A stretch of DNA of 64,000 nt from Argyresthia goedartella (GCA_949825045.1 OX463815.1:31859356-31923355), one strand, 5' to 3'; shown: positions 32,061 to 43,398, numbered from the stretch's first letter. The notes: generated by a model from the sequence alone, not told the origin. Numbers and translations: made by a program.

Positions 32061-33149
32061 AGGAACAAGTCCACGGGGCGGCTTATGTTGAAATCTGGCT
32101 CAGTCTTGAATATAGGACCAACATGGTTTGGTAAATGATGTACTGAAAGTTTCTTGATAAAATTTTCCATTATGGGTGAATTGACGTTGAATGTAAATCA
32201 TCAAACATGATGATATATTTTCCTTCCTCTCCAGAGGAATAGAATAGAAGAAGAATAAAATCGAATTAGGTGCGTATTACTTACTTACGTAACGCTTACT
32301 TTGATTTATACAGACCGCACGTTGGTTCCTCATAGTCCTTTGTGTCACATTCGAGACATTTCTCCTTGCGAGTCCGCTTCGTTACGGCGACAAGTGGCTC
32401 AGGTGGGGTTGCCAGAGCGGAAAATTGTCTGTCAGGTAAGACGGACAACGTCGCGAGGTGCGAAATCGCAATGTTGAATTGGGTTTACTTTCACGTATGA
32501 GCGTAGCATAATATTTGGTGCTTACCGATGAAATTGGCGAAATTTTCTTACAGATTCAGGAGTTCATAATTCTTGTAATTCAATAGCTATTTCCATTATG
32601 TTTTATTGTTTTTTATCAACATATTAAATTTCCGTTTAATTTTGAGTTTAATGCCTATAATTGAATCTTTAACATCTGTTCGTCCCAAATGTCATAAATT
32701 TTCATACTTTTACAGCTGACACTTTTCAAAAATTAAATCAAATTTGCAGTTAGCTAAATGGTGTCTCATTCATACGAGCAAAAAATTAAAAAAATAGGAT
32801 TTTCATTCCAAAAAAAAATGCAAAAATATTTGTACTGAAAATTAGGTTATCTTCAATTTCTCAATACAAAGCTCCTAATACCAATACAATACGCCATCAA
32901 CATGTAGGAGTCCATTTTTAATTAAACCGAAAATCTCCAACCAATATATATCATCGAAACCTCTGTATTTCTTGTACTACACTATGCTGAAAAAAATAAT
33001 TTTAAGCTTTTATTTGGTTCCACCTGTCCCGGGCTCTGACCGTCTGTCGGTATCAAATCTTGCAAGTTAAATTTGACTCACTTCCCGGTTTTCACTATTG
33101 AGCTGAAATGTTTCATGCACAAGTGAATCCAATACTCATGACAAGGAGC
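32061..33149. other. No gene recognised
   Basis: A slightly G+C-richer stretch at 32290-32470 has no clear frame. The rest is AT-rich. Confidence 0.45.
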
Positions 33150-33700
33150 TGAACTGATGACCGAGCAGAAAGGTGCCATAGGAGCTCTGTAATGAAACGA
33201 CGCAACCCCATCGAGTACGGGCTCGTTTATTTCGTTGTAACAAGTACTTTAGTCCTGGATGATGTCCAGGATCTGATGATGGAGCAGGAAGGTGGAAATG
33301 GGAACTTTGTAATAAAATTACGCAACCATCGAGTTTGGGCTCGTTTTATTCGTCTTGATAAGTACTTTAGTCCTGGATGATGTAAAGGGTTCTTCTGTGG
33401 ACTGTATCTTCCTGGTGGGCTGAGTACATCAAGCCGTTTGTTGATAAGAACTCCAAATGTAATGACAAAATACACAACACAGAGCACTTCAAGACTCCAT
33501 TATAGGCTGAACCAGAAACGGATACTTTTAACCTTATAATTATTACAGTTTTGTGTTGCCATATTATAAACAATGATTTCTAGGGTCTGATGATGAAGCC
33601 GATAGGTAGCAATGGAAACTTTGTCTAAAAATACGCAACCCCATCAAAATTGGTCTCGTTTGATTCGTCTTGACAGGTACTGTGATCGTAGTTTAGTTTT
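33150..33700. repeat. 119-bp tandem repeat, three diverged units, one interrupted
   Basis: CTGATGA plus GAGCAG starts units at 33154 and 33273 (119 bp apart); a third starts at 33586. Shared phrases are ACGCAACCCCATCGAGT, GGGCTCGTTT, TTCGTCTTGATAAGTACTTT and AGTCCTGGATGATGT. About 195 bp of unrelated sequence (33382-33576) separates the second and third units and looks like an insertion. A related array is at 46330-46560. Confidence 0.75.
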
Positions 33701-34229
33701 TTAGTCATATCATAAATACTACCAAGTAAAAGGCTAGGCCAAGGCCCAGTTCTGGCTGTTGAGGTGAGGGGCGCCGCATTCGCCCGTCGTCTTCTGGCGG
33801 GGTAGCGGAGCTGGCGGGGTAGCGGGCGGTACGGAATAGCATCGGGCCGCCCGGAGAGGTTAGAAATTAGGTGTTTTTTTTTCGAATTTACCGAAAAACG
33901 GATATAAGCTAATTTATAAAATTTTAGATTGAGAAGGATTGATAAGGAGCTCTAAAAGGAAAATTTTGGTATAAAAATTATAAGAAAAAACCATAATTTA
34001 TATTTAAATTATTTAATTTCATTTTTATATAGACTATGTTCAGGATTTTTACGATCGAGGAAAATTAAACGAATCGTGTAACGACACAGTATTTAAACTA
34101 GATTATCTCATTGTGACTAACATATATTTTTTGAGACCGATGAATTTAGGGGAAGTAATAAAATAAAATAATTGCCAAAGCGCTCTTCAGTGGTTTTGTG
34201 TGATCTTGGTCCTTATGAGAAAAAACCAG
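33701..34229. other. No gene; short G+C-rich patch
   Basis: At 33760-33850 there is a G+C-rich patch with GGCGGGGTAGCGG repeated twice. The rest is AT-rich and unassigned. Confidence 0.5.
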
Positions 34230-34918
34230 TCAAGTGCGGTCGGACTCGCGCACGCAGGGTTTCTTACCACCATACAATGGTAGGGATGGTGGGGAGTGAA
34301 TAGTTTGGATTTTACTTAGCAAAATGTTGTTTACAAAGTTATTGGTGCGGGCGACTACTCTCATACTCCATGTACGTGCATTGCATTACATGTAACTAGG
34401 TGCATTTATAGGTATGTATGTGGTTTACAGATAACTTAAAAAACCTTGGAGATTCCGGGTAGGTTCTCCTGTAATCTTTGGCTGAACTTCTGTATTTCGT
34501 ATTGTTTCATAATTTTAGACAATGTAGTTTCGGAGATAAGTGGGGGAGTGGTCATTTTTTGCACTTTTTTGATCAAAACTTCTGAAGTTATCAAAACTTA
34601 AATTTTCAAAAAATATATATATATAGTTTATAAATAGCTCTTTTCAACGATACTCTTTATGACTTATAACGGTGTTTTTTTTCTTTTAGTTTTGCCATTT
34701 TACCCCACTTCCACTTTAATGTAGGCAATATTTTTCATATTAGACTTAAATTATGTTTTGGTTATCTATCAGGAGGAAGATTTCAAGCCTCTGTCTCTTA
34801 TAGTTCCTGAGAAAAGTACATGTGACGGACACGACAGACAGAACGGACGGACTTGCGAGTGATCCTATAAGGGATAGATAGGATAGTTTTACCTTTTGAG
34901 GTACGGAACCCTAAAAAA
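34230..34918 (+). mobile_element. Unclassified GGGTTCCGT repeat (copy 3), longest
   Basis: The head GTGCGGTCGGACTCGCGCAC then GCAGGGTTTCTTACCACC and the tail GACGGACACGACAGACAGAA to GAGGTACGGAACCCTAAAAA are both present, so GGGTTTC...GGAACCC form short inverted ends. A piece of family X (34325-34430, CTCCATGTACGTGCATTGCA) is embedded. Confidence 0.65.
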
Positions 34919-35046
34919 GAGAGTGAACTCAACACGGTTTTTATTTAAAAATAATACTGTGATAAGTACCCTTGGCTGTCCTGCTTTTCTTACTGTTTAG
35001 TTCTATTTTCAACTAATGAAAGCTTATTTCAAATAAATGATATTTA

Positions 35047-35286
35047 CACTGATGAGCAATGAAAAAGTTCCAGTGACATAGCACCAAATTACTTCTAAAC
35101 GGGAAAGGTTTGCTTAGCTAGCTTAATGACGCCGTCTGCAATATTGAAGTACATTTAACAGCGCATCAGAATATTACCAATTAAAAACGTAAATCTATTC
35201 TTATCTATTCTATCTTCTAAGTCGTAGGAGATATTAAGATGTTTGTCGGCATTTTGTGGGTGGAACTTTTTCATTGCTCGTCAGTG
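35047..35286. mobile_element. Tc1/mariner-type MITE, 240 bp, TA target duplication
   Basis: CACTGATGAGCAATGAAAAA then GTTCCA at the left end is complementary to the right end TGGAACTTTTTCATTGCTCG then TCAGTG, 26 bp with one mismatch. TA flanks both sides (35045-35046 and 35287-35288). There is no internal frame, so it depends on a transposase elsewhere. TA duplication and short TIRs are typical of the Tc1/mariner superfamily. Confidence 0.88.
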
Positions 35287-35288
35287 TA

Positions 35289-35936
35289 TTTTATGCTGAA
35301 ACTTCTTACAAGCGGGGTTTTTAAGGCCCTCGGAAATGAAACACAGTTTCGGAAATGAGCTTTAACTTAACGACCGAGAAATAAACAGCCTCTTTAAAGC
35401 CAGTTAAAGCCAGCTTTAAATTTTCACTTTTATTTTAAGAAAGCATATTTCATTATTTATAGAGAGAATATTAAAAACTGTTCTGAGGCTATATCAAAAA
35501 TTTTACTCACAATTTAAGACATTAGTGACGTGAATTTTGCTCAGGCAAAGGATCAGGATTTAATTTCAAGAGAAACTTACCATAAAATTATCTAACTAAT
35601 ATAATTAAACTGCAAATGTCATCGTTATTTTAAACAACGGTTTAAAGAGGCTCTAACTTAGAAGGTTTCTCGGGATAATATGTGCCATAGAAGATATAAT
35701 TGGGTGCCAGGTGGTGAAATTTGCACTTAGTCCAAGAAAACTTCAACATTGTTAGTTTGATTGTATAATTTTCTTGAATGGGTGAAAAATATACTTTTAA
35801 ACTCCATACAAAAAAAATCTGTTATTGAAGATCAATTTGGCTGTAGATTAACTGACAGTGGATTTTAGGAAGGAAACTAGCTATAATAATCATAACACGA
35901 ACTCCATTGTATTTATAAAGAACAACATAAACATAA
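35289..35936. other. No feature recognised
   Basis: The phrase TTTAAAGAGGCT occurs near 35641 and its reverse AGCCTCTTTAAA near 35387; no other structure is clear. Confidence 0.45.
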
Positions 35937-36126
35937 ATATTTACGGGCACTTACATTGCTTCTGGCCCCACACTAGGATACTCTGTGTCGTGGGAACCAA
36001 AAACAGCGACATCACACACACATAAACAGCCAAGACCTGGGTTTTTTTTAATCCCCATCCGGGGATCGAACCCGGGATCTCCCGCATGGTAGGTCGAGCC
36101 ACAACAGCAGCGCCACAGAGGTCGCA
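35937..36126 (-). mobile_element. SINE-2 copy, full length
   Basis: Minus strand: GACCTCTGTGGCGCTGCTGT, GGGTTCGATCCCCGGATGGG, GTGTGTGTGATGTCGCTGTT and TGTGGGGCCAGAAGCAATGT. It is one of the least diverged copies. Confidence 0.8.
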
Positions 36127-37139
36127 GTCGTCATATACATGAGAAGATGCCATAGAATTACTTGAAAAATAAATAAAGAATTCGGGCCTTTAATTTATTA
36201 ATTATATTATTCCCGTGCTATGGTTTAAGTTCTCTCAGTAAGATTCGGACCGCACACCTAGTAATATTAACACTTAAGATGCGCGCACGCACAATTGGAG
36301 CGTGACGTAACTGGAACTCTGTTCAGCTGAGAACAGACCGTTATTGCGACGAACGTGGGTTTTCATAAGACGATCATAGATAGTCCAATATGCGTCAAGA
36401 TCAGGGCATGTAAAATTGTAATGTCCTTGTTCTCTGTTTATATCCAGGCAAATAGCGTAAACAGGTACATACATTCCCTGCGAACGAAGATACCTTCATA
36501 ATTGTCTCTAATTTGATATAAATCTAATACTACAAATCAAGAGTTCCGAAAAGAAAGCGATTCTCAACGGAGAATTGGATTTTCACAAAAGGCTCCGAAA
36601 AGCTAAAGGGAATTGAGGATTGCTTAGAAAACCACTCGTGGTGAGGTTTCACAGTTTGCACAAATGCAAGTTCTACGGATTTCATGTGATAAAATTGAGT
36701 GGATCTTTAATATGTGTTTCTATCGGAGAATGCACAAAATGTCTTGGCTTGGGTTGTTCCGAATGTCTATTTTTTGGTACGTAACGTCCAGCAGAAATTA
36801 GTTAAATGCACGGAGGTTCTCAGGACCATAAATAGCCTAAACTAAACTATTCGTTTACGGAAACAGACCAACGCTACATGGTTTTATATATAACTCACGC
36901 CTCGGGGTTGAAAACTACGTACACAAATTCTCGTAGTAAAATTAAGTCATATCACTCTTGAGTTCCAGTTCCAGCTACGACGCTTTATATGAATGTTCAT
37001 TGATTTTAAGTGCTACGAAAAACCATATTCGTGGAAAATGGCACAGCTAACATTCTGCCGAAAATTTAGTTAAACATTGAATATATACGTATGATATAAT
37101 TCACCTTGGTGAATCAGGATTTAACTGTTAAAAAGGGAA
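36127..37139. other. No supported gene
   Basis: A minus-strand frame at 36274-36474 reads DAYWTIYDRLMKTHVRRNNG but has no recognised family. No repeats were matched. Confidence 0.45.
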
Positions 37140-37345
37140 CCAAACCGTCATCTGTGTTTTTTTTGTTTTTGTTGGTTTATTCAAATAGCGCTACATCAAT
37201 TTTGATAAAATTTATATGGGACAACCTCTGAAGAATTACCTACCATCAAAACGAGTATAAACAAAATCGATTCACAATTAACGAAATAATCGCGAAATAA
37301 ACATACGAAATACATTCGAAGTGAGAACCTCCTCTTTTCTTAAGT
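37140..37345 (-). mobile_element. RTE-like LINE 3' end, copy 2 (reverse)
   Basis: TCAATTTTGATAAAATTTAT, AATAATCGCGAAATAAACAT and GAGAACCTCCTC are the reverse of phrases at 60900-61060. It is diverged and partial. Confidence 0.45.
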
Positions 37346-38029
37346 AGGTTAAAAACAAAGATATCTTGATCACAGGCCCCAGTTTGCTGTGCACTGTGTC
37401 AAATAGCCGAGACGCATGCAGTAATGTAGTCAATTAACTAAATGGCTGTGACACAAATTGCATAAATGTGACCCGCACTCAGTATCCAATTGAGTAACTC
37501 ATATTATAGAACATTAATTTTAATTGTTACTTTAAAACCGTACTTAACTTAACACACATGCCACCCTAATCACTCTCTACAGTCACATAGACAGAAAAAA
37601 ATATCGCGCGTCGATGATAATCGATTAGTTGAATCGAGCGCTCCAGTGCTCGCTGAATAAATAGAGATTAATCAAGACGGTCACAGAGAAGAATTTTAAT
37701 AGATGTTCTTTCGCGCGGCGTGGGGGGAAGATAACAGAGATTTGACTAAAAAAGCCGGCGGGGGCAGCGAAGCGGCGCAAGAGTTTCTCCACGCTAGATA
37801 TTTCTGCCGATGACACACATGGACGTGGTATCGCTTTTTGCGCCACGCTAGCCGACGCAACAGAGGAGTGTGCAATATGAATCCGCGCTTGCGGTATCCA
37901 GCGATTAAAATATTTTATCTCCGTGATGGAGTGCTGGGCAGCCTCGGCGTGTTATCGGCGGATTAGACGGAAAGCGGCGGCGGTACGACGATGCAACGTT
38001 GCGAAAATCATTATTTTCGATACAAAATC
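37346..38029. other. No gene; G+C-rich between 37700 and 38000
   Basis: The stretch GCCGGCGGGGGCAGCGAAGC and GGAAAGCGGCGGCGGTACGA is G+C-rich. A minus-strand 73-codon frame here (37625-37846) has no recognised domain. Confidence 0.4.
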
Positions 38030-38240
38030 AAATCAAATCAAATATTTATTTATTTCACAAAAAGCAAACAATTTTAACTATAATTTAAATATTATGTGAC
38101 GACTTATGTGTAAAATTAAGATTAAACAAAAACAGTACTTGTGATCCCCACACTAGGCAAGCCTGTATCGTGGGGATCATACAGAGGAGGGACTGACACA
38201 CAATTTCAATAATTTAGATTCACCTGCACCAAAAATAACA
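38030..38240 (-). mobile_element. Retroelement 3' end with GATTT-type tail
   Basis: AAATCAAATCAAATCAAATA is the reverse of a short-repeat tail. The body includes GTGATCCCCACACTAGGCAA and the complementary TATCGTGGGGATCAT, a 3' stem-loop. It is a LINE or SINE 3' end of a family not otherwise seen here. Confidence 0.5.
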
Positions 38241-38303
38241 ATTGCGATCAGCGCGTTACTCACAACTAAGTTTGACATATTCTATACATTTTGGCAGCTG
38301 CTA

Positions 38304-38387
38304 AGTAGAATTAGGACGCTAACCGCAACTAGTGTCCCCGGCGCAAGTAGAATTAGGACGCTAATCGCAACTAGTGTCCCCGGCGCA
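38304..38387. repeat. 42-bp direct tandem duplication
   Basis: AGTAGAATTAGGACGCTAAC (38304-38345) is repeated at 38346-38387 with one base change. The near identity suggests a recent slip or duplication. Confidence 0.92.
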
Positions 38388-38587
38388 AGACGATCTTTTT
38401 TCATAAAGCACTGTTGTATTTCATGAACATTAAATTAATATTTTAAAAGTCCGAAGAAAATACTGCAAAGACAACACAAAACTACTTTTGGAGGGACATC
38501 AAAATGTAGTTCCACGTCCCCTCGCGATTTTTTTTCGAGGTATTTCAGAATGCCGAAGCATATACTTCACTACATACCATGTACTAC

Positions 38588-38690
38588 AAAAGCTTTTTCC
38601 GCCTTCTAACCTCAAAACAGCACCTTCGCCGCTTGATTTTGGGTTCTCAGGCGGAAAAATTATATTCGAACGAACTCGTACGAAATGTAC
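38588..38690 (+). repeat. Dispersed repeat, copy 2
   Basis: It matches 258-410 over CCGCCTTCTAACCTCAAAAC and CGCCGCTTGATTTTGGGTTC. Confidence 0.55.
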
Positions 38691-38965
38691 ATACCACTCA
38701 AAAAGGCTTCTCAGTAAATCCCTTTGTGGGTACACTCGTAATTTTTTTTTTTGCTAAGAACGCAGTCCAAAGGGGAATGAAGAATTTTATTTAGAGAGCC
38801 ACGAATATATACGGGCAAGCGGTTGTTGCGACTAATCAGCTCTTTAATAAATGAGAATGTGAAAATGTGTTGATTACTTCTTCAGTTTTCAGGTGTATTT
38901 CCGAGAACTGTATAGGTATAATAAAAAAGCTGTACTATCTAGCACAGATAGATTACTGGCCGGAA

Positions 38966-39219
38966 CGACCCGAATGGCCGAGTCGGCAGTGACCCTGCCT
39001 TCGAAGCTAAAGGTTCCGGGTTCGAGTCCCGGTGGGGGCAAATGTTTGTTTGATGGGAACGGATGTTTGTACCCTAGTCATGGTTGTTTGTCTATCTAAG
39101 TATAATATTTATCTATATAAGAATGTGTATCGTTGTCTAGTACCCAAGATACAAGGAATCCTAGTTTGGGGCTAGATCAATGTGCCAAGTGGTGTCCAAG
39201 GTATTATTATTATTATTAC
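38966..39219 (+). mobile_element. SINE-1 copy C, full length
   Basis: It begins CCCGAATGGCCGAGTCGGCA with an A-box-like start, has a B-box-like GGTTCGAGTCCCGGTGG, the body CTAGTCATGGTTGTTTGTCT and ends GTCCAAGG plus ATT repeats. A tRNA-like fold is plausible for the first 75 bases, but the constant body and microsatellite tail show that it is a SINE and not a tRNA gene. Confidence 0.85.
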
Positions 39220-39512
39220 TTTATCAAGGCTGAGAAGCTTTAGATATGCAGATATTCTTGAAGATTGTTGAAGCTAACCCTGCTATTTACAAATAAACAT
39301 CTACGCGAAGGGAGCACAGAGAGTCTAACGTTCCAACTAGAACACGGGTTCCCAACCGGGGCACGGACTGGTCCAAAGCGAGGCGCGGCGAGCCGCTACA
39401 GAACTGGATTTATTGGCGAAAAATCCAAGGGCGGGTTGTCCCGCACAGAATAAATTTTAAAATAATCTTTGTTGGAATGCTAACTATGTCAATTTCAGAG
39501 GCGGATTGCGCC

Positions 39513-39740
39513 GTCTTTCTTTCAGTTAGTTACTCAACTTAATAGCCGTGTGAAATTTCAGTTACTTAATCGACTTAATAACCATGTGAAATTTCAATTA
39601 GTTACTCGACTTAATAGCCATATGAAATTTCAGTTAGTTAGTCGACTTAATAGCCATGTGAAATTTCAGTTAGTTACTTGACTTAATAGCCATGTGAAAC
39701 TTCAGTTAGTTACTCGACTTCATAGCCATGTGAAATTTTA
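39513..39740. repeat. 36-bp minisatellite, about six units
   Basis: GTGAAATTTCAGTTAGTTAC starts at 39550, 39586, 39622, 39658, 39694 and 39730, exactly 36 bp apart, each with ACTTAATAGCCAT. Units differ by one to three bases. There are no unique spacers, so it is not a CRISPR-like array. Confidence 0.92.
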
Positions 39741-40484
39741 AGGGCGGCTTGCCTCTTATCTAGTCGTACACATATATTGAATATCTCTCATAACTCCCCA
39801 TTTTGGCCCTTTTGTTACTAACAAAATAATAATAGTTTTTAACTTTCCATACAAGGGGGGCGCGATATTTTTGCAGAGCTTTTAGGGGTGCGCATAGTGA
39901 AAACGGTTTGGAAGTTAAAACAAATCGTGTCTCAATTATAATATTACAACTTATCGATTTAGCTGGGACTGGGTGATGTGGGTAGCGTCTCCGGGAACAC
40001 ACGTTCTTCTGAGTTTTAGACCTTTTCTTTTACTAACATCGGGCAAAGCTGTGTCTCCCAGGTACAACCTTTATCTTTACGTGACACGGTAGTTCGTGCG
40101 TAGAAAGAAACGGCGTCGGATTCACGTGACAAAACCTTTACTTCCGTTTTGTATTTTCATGACACACAAACATACATTGCCGGATGTCCGGTATGCGGGC
40201 TCGTACAGTCAGCAACGGAAGCAACAAAACAATAAAAATTATTTTGGCTCTTACTGGTATCGTAGAGTCGTGAGTCTCAGTCGTTCCGTTCCGTCTGTCT
40301 GTACAGAGCAAAGCTTTAACGACGTTCCGACAATTGTTAACAACTGGTAGAGGACTGCTCTGCTAAGTTAAGTCCTCGAATTCGGTGAGGGACATTCACG
40401 AGTTCAATCTACATTTTAAAAAGTGAGTGAGTGAGAGAAACTCACTGAACCACAAACAAACAAATTAAATTCCAAATTCCAAAT
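39741..40484. other. No supported gene
   Basis: A plus-strand frame at 40096-40350 has no recognised domain. TCTCAGTCGTTCCGTTCCGT at about 40275 looks like an arthropod initiator (TCAGT) but no downstream gene is evident. Confidence 0.4.
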
Positions 40485-40525
40485 GTCTTTATTACTGTAG
40501 ATATTTACATATACACTGAAACACT
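40485..40525 (-). mobile_element. LINE 3' terminal fragment
   Basis: TTTATTACTGTAGATATTTA then CATATACACTG matches the last 40 bp of the family at 43830-43860. Confidence 0.55.
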
Positions 40526-40689
40526 GAAACACACACAAAAAACAGTACTTATTTTTGTTTTCGCCAACTGAAAACCTGTATGACTATTCGTCGATATCTG
40601 TGCTCCGAAAATAGTAATGAACTGCACGGATGCCCTCGAAAACATAGGGAAACGCTGGAATATCGAATATGTATTTCTTAACGACTTAT

Positions 40690-41000
40690 GTTTGAACGAT
40701 CACCAAAAACGCACCTATTTTACTACCAATAAATTCGAAACTACCGCAAAAATTAGTAAACGACCTTTAAATTGTGTTTGGATAAATGATCACCAAACTT
40801 CTTTTTATGTTTTGTTTACATAAGTTTATGTTTTAAGTATTTTTTGTTGTTCTCACATGTTCAACCTCACCTAAGGTACCGCAGTATTTTGCCCTGATAT
40901 TTTCTGCTACTTTTGGTGGTCATTTACCCATTTGGGGTAGGCAAACATATTTTGGTGATCATTATATTTGTTGCCTTTCTTAAGCAAACAAATTACAATC
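40690..41000 (+). mobile_element. Dispersed repeat family X, internal part
   Basis: TACTACCAATAAATTCGAAA, CAAACTTCTTTTTATGTTTT, GTTCTCACATGTTCAACCTC and CCGCAGTATTTTGCCCTGAT also occur in order at 55280-55520. The copy at 55432 has a hairpin insertion that is absent here. Confidence 0.6.
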
Positions 41001-42029
41001 ACTACGGTCACCCTAAACGCCAATGTGTCTTAAACTGGGTCGATTTCGCTGAAGTCAAAGAGAATAAAATCACTACGCTCGCTAGGCTGTTGTGAATAAA
41101 GGATATGCTGACAGAGCAGTATTTAACAATGGATACCACAACCTGGCTTAATAAAGCCGTCAATCGCCGCATTACCTATAGAGATATGGTTACGATTGCC
41201 TGACAACCTCGTCAGAAACATTTTCACTCAAGTACACCCCATCTATAGAAGGGCGCGCTGCACGTAGTTATTGCTTTCTGAATAGGAATCACGATTATAC
41301 AGAATTTGATGACAGTCCAATTAACTGCTCAAAGCTTTGCCACAGCCAAGGAGTTTACGCTATGGAGACGCCATCCATGCTTACTCTACTGAAGTAGTTT
41401 TTAAATTATTTCATGACAGCGTTGCGGTTCGAGGCTCCGTTCTAACCCCGTTCATGTCTTGTATAGTTCGCGTCAGGTTCAGATGGCTATAGGGGAACGA
41501 GGAAGTCGCGGAGAGGGTAACGTCCCGCCCGCCTACCGCACACCCGCAAAGGCCCTGCGTCATGTTTGTTATATAGTGCTACGCGAGTCCGCATCGACCT
41601 CGTTTATCGATTTCGACATCGCCCACGTTGATGCTTGTCTTCCACTTGAGTATTAAAATGGTATCAGTTGTCTTTTCGTCATGTATGAAAAGGAAACAAA
41701 AGTAGTTACTCCCAAGCACAAAAACTCGCCAGAAAAGTTCTAAAAATTTTGATACCGAATGGTTTCGAAAAACTTTTGTAGAAACTAGAAAATTAATACT
41801 GTGTACAGAGTTTATGATTATAAAAAGGATGGAAGGGTTTATCATATTAGTTGGAGAAACCAGTGACGAAGTTTCTATTCTTTCAGCTTTCTTATAGTAT
41901 TAGTAATAAAAAGTTAATCATATTCAACCTTAATTTTGTCGTCTTATTTTTCGGTAACTATCGACATCGGCTACATCACTAAAATAGTGCCATTCCATAT
42001 TGACTTGGACTATATGTTTATACAACACA
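41001..42029. other. No supported gene
   Basis: Frames at 41459-41656 (plus) and 41579-41845 (minus) overlap and neither has recognised content. The stretch 41440-41640 is richer in G+C. Confidence 0.4.
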
Positions 42030-42260
42030 AATATGTGTGATGTCGCTGTTTCTGAGGCCAGAAATGTAAACAAACAACTGTCATTTTCCAGTACAAAAAG
42101 TATAATATGAATGTCAATGTCAACGGTTTTGTTCTAGAAAATGACAGTCGTTTGTTTACATTTCTGCCTCAAATTAAAAATCGCAGTAGTTCCCAATACA
42201 CATGGTGTCCTATTGTAGGGCCCGAAGCAATGTATGTACCTGTATATAAATATTTGTTTT
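42030..42260 (+). mobile_element. SINE-2 3' half split by a MITE
   Basis: ATGTGTGATGTCGCTGTTTC ends at 42052; after the insert come ACATGGTGTCCTATTGTAGG and GCCCGAAGCAATGTATGTAC, the expected next SINE-2 phrases. The tRNA-like head is missing. Confidence 0.6.
42053..42171. mobile_element. MITE with about 35-bp terminal inverted repeats, inside a SINE-2
   Basis: TGAGGCCAGAAATGTAAACA then AACAACTGTCATTTTCC at the left is complementary to GAAAATGACAGTCGTTTGTT then TACATTTCTGCCTCA at the right, with one base gap and one mismatch. The 119-bp element has no frame. Superfamily not assigned because no clear target duplication was seen. Confidence 0.78.
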
Positions 42261-42529
42261 CTATGCGTTTGTTTGTAACGAGGATTAGCTTGCACACGTC
42301 TCAAACTTTTGTGTCAGGACTCAGGAGTTTGCATTAGTTCGGCGGTTCCGGGGTAATTGTTCTGAGGTGCCCACGTGTTACTGGCAGTAAGTGAATTGTG
42401 CCGATGCCGCAACGGTTTGTAGCTTCGCTTTGGCTCGCAGCCGAGTCGTTAGACGAGCAGTATACGGAGCGATACGTACTGACTACTTCAAAGTTCAAAG
42501 TTCGAACTTCAAAACATTAATTTCAAAAT

Positions 42530-43306
42530 TACGAACACTTTTTGAAGGTAATTTGAATCTATATAATGCAAGACAAATCACTAACGCTTTGGAACGGGTT
42601 ACGGCAGCGGAGAAGGAGCGGCGCAAGAAACTCGTACACTGCAACACGGCCTCTTTTTTCTCTGTTTATTTTTTATTTTCAAAAATAGGTCTTGTGTTTC
42701 AAATGTATGCTTGGTTCTTGTGCTGCGCTGGAAAATCAGAGTTCCATAGCTCTTTGTCATTAACGTAATCATCTAACCTATAATATGCTTTATCTACACA
42801 CCTCGTATCATAAACCCTCTTTACTGCGTTCAAAAACCGCACGTTACGATCAGCATTATGTTAAACTACTTGGTAAAAACTCGTTTCGTATCTGGAAAAC
42901 TACACATAATGGTCATTATGTGTAGTTTTTCTACATATAATGACATTCGAATTTCGAACGCCGACGCCCACCCGCGTGCCATCCCTAGTTTGTCTGTGAA
43001 GTTGGTACTGACATTCAAATTTCGAACGCCGACGCCCGTCTGCGTGAAGTTGGTACTAAAGAACAAGCTAAACAATTGCAGAACCACAATGCCGGTCAAA
43101 CATGCGGTTCCTGAACACATCAAAGAGAGCTTATGATATGTGTGTAGATAAACTAGTGTATGTAACTGTACATAATTAGGCATTAAAACTCTCGAGTGAT
43201 ATTATTATGAAACTCGCCTTCGGCTCGTTTCATAAACCCACTCTCGAGTTTTAATGCCCTCCATTATGCAGCAGTCACATAAACTACTATTATAACATAG
43301 TGTTTT
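42530..43306 (+). mobile_element. Composite repeat, long copy 3
   Basis: It aligns with copy 2 (28510-29215). Inverted ends are TATCTACACACCTCGTATCA at 42790 and TTATGATATGTGTGTAGATA at 43131-43150. A tandem repeat of the internal phrase ACATTCAAATTTCGAACGCC makes this copy longer. The distal hairpin (about 43180-43258) contains an extra inner palindrome GAAACTCGCCTTCGGCTCGT then TTC that other copies lack. Confidence 0.7.
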
Positions 43307-43310
43307 TTAA

Positions 43311-43394
43311 CCTCTTGAATGGTTTTAAATATTATTACCAAGGCATAAGGTTCAAAATCACGACCCGTCCCAACTACCCTCGGTTGTTGAGAGG
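43311..43394. mobile_element. 84-bp piggyBac-type MITE with TTAA target duplication
   Basis: CCTCTTGAATGGTT at the left end and GGTTGTTGAGAGG at the right end form short inverted repeats. TTAA flanks both sides (43307-43310, 43395-43398). The homologous composite copy at 28510-29215 has a single TTAA at the same place with no insert, which is a natural empty site. Confidence 0.8.
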
Positions 43395-43398
43395 TTAA

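Noticed and set aside
36274..36474. Minus-strand frame with DAYWTIYDRLMKTHVRRNNG
   Set aside because: It looks protein-like over 50 residues but I recognise no family, see no splice sites and no second copy.
38966..39045. Possible tRNA gene
   Set aside because: The tRNA-like segment continues into a body and ATT tail shared with four other copies, so it is the head of SINE-1. The same holds for SINE-2 and SINE-3 heads at 20990-21080, 36055-36126, 48050-48124, 54101-54180, 18415-18500 and 49008-49080.
39513..39740. CRISPR-like array
   Set aside because: The 36-bp units are contiguous without unique spacers, and the DNA is eukaryotic in character.
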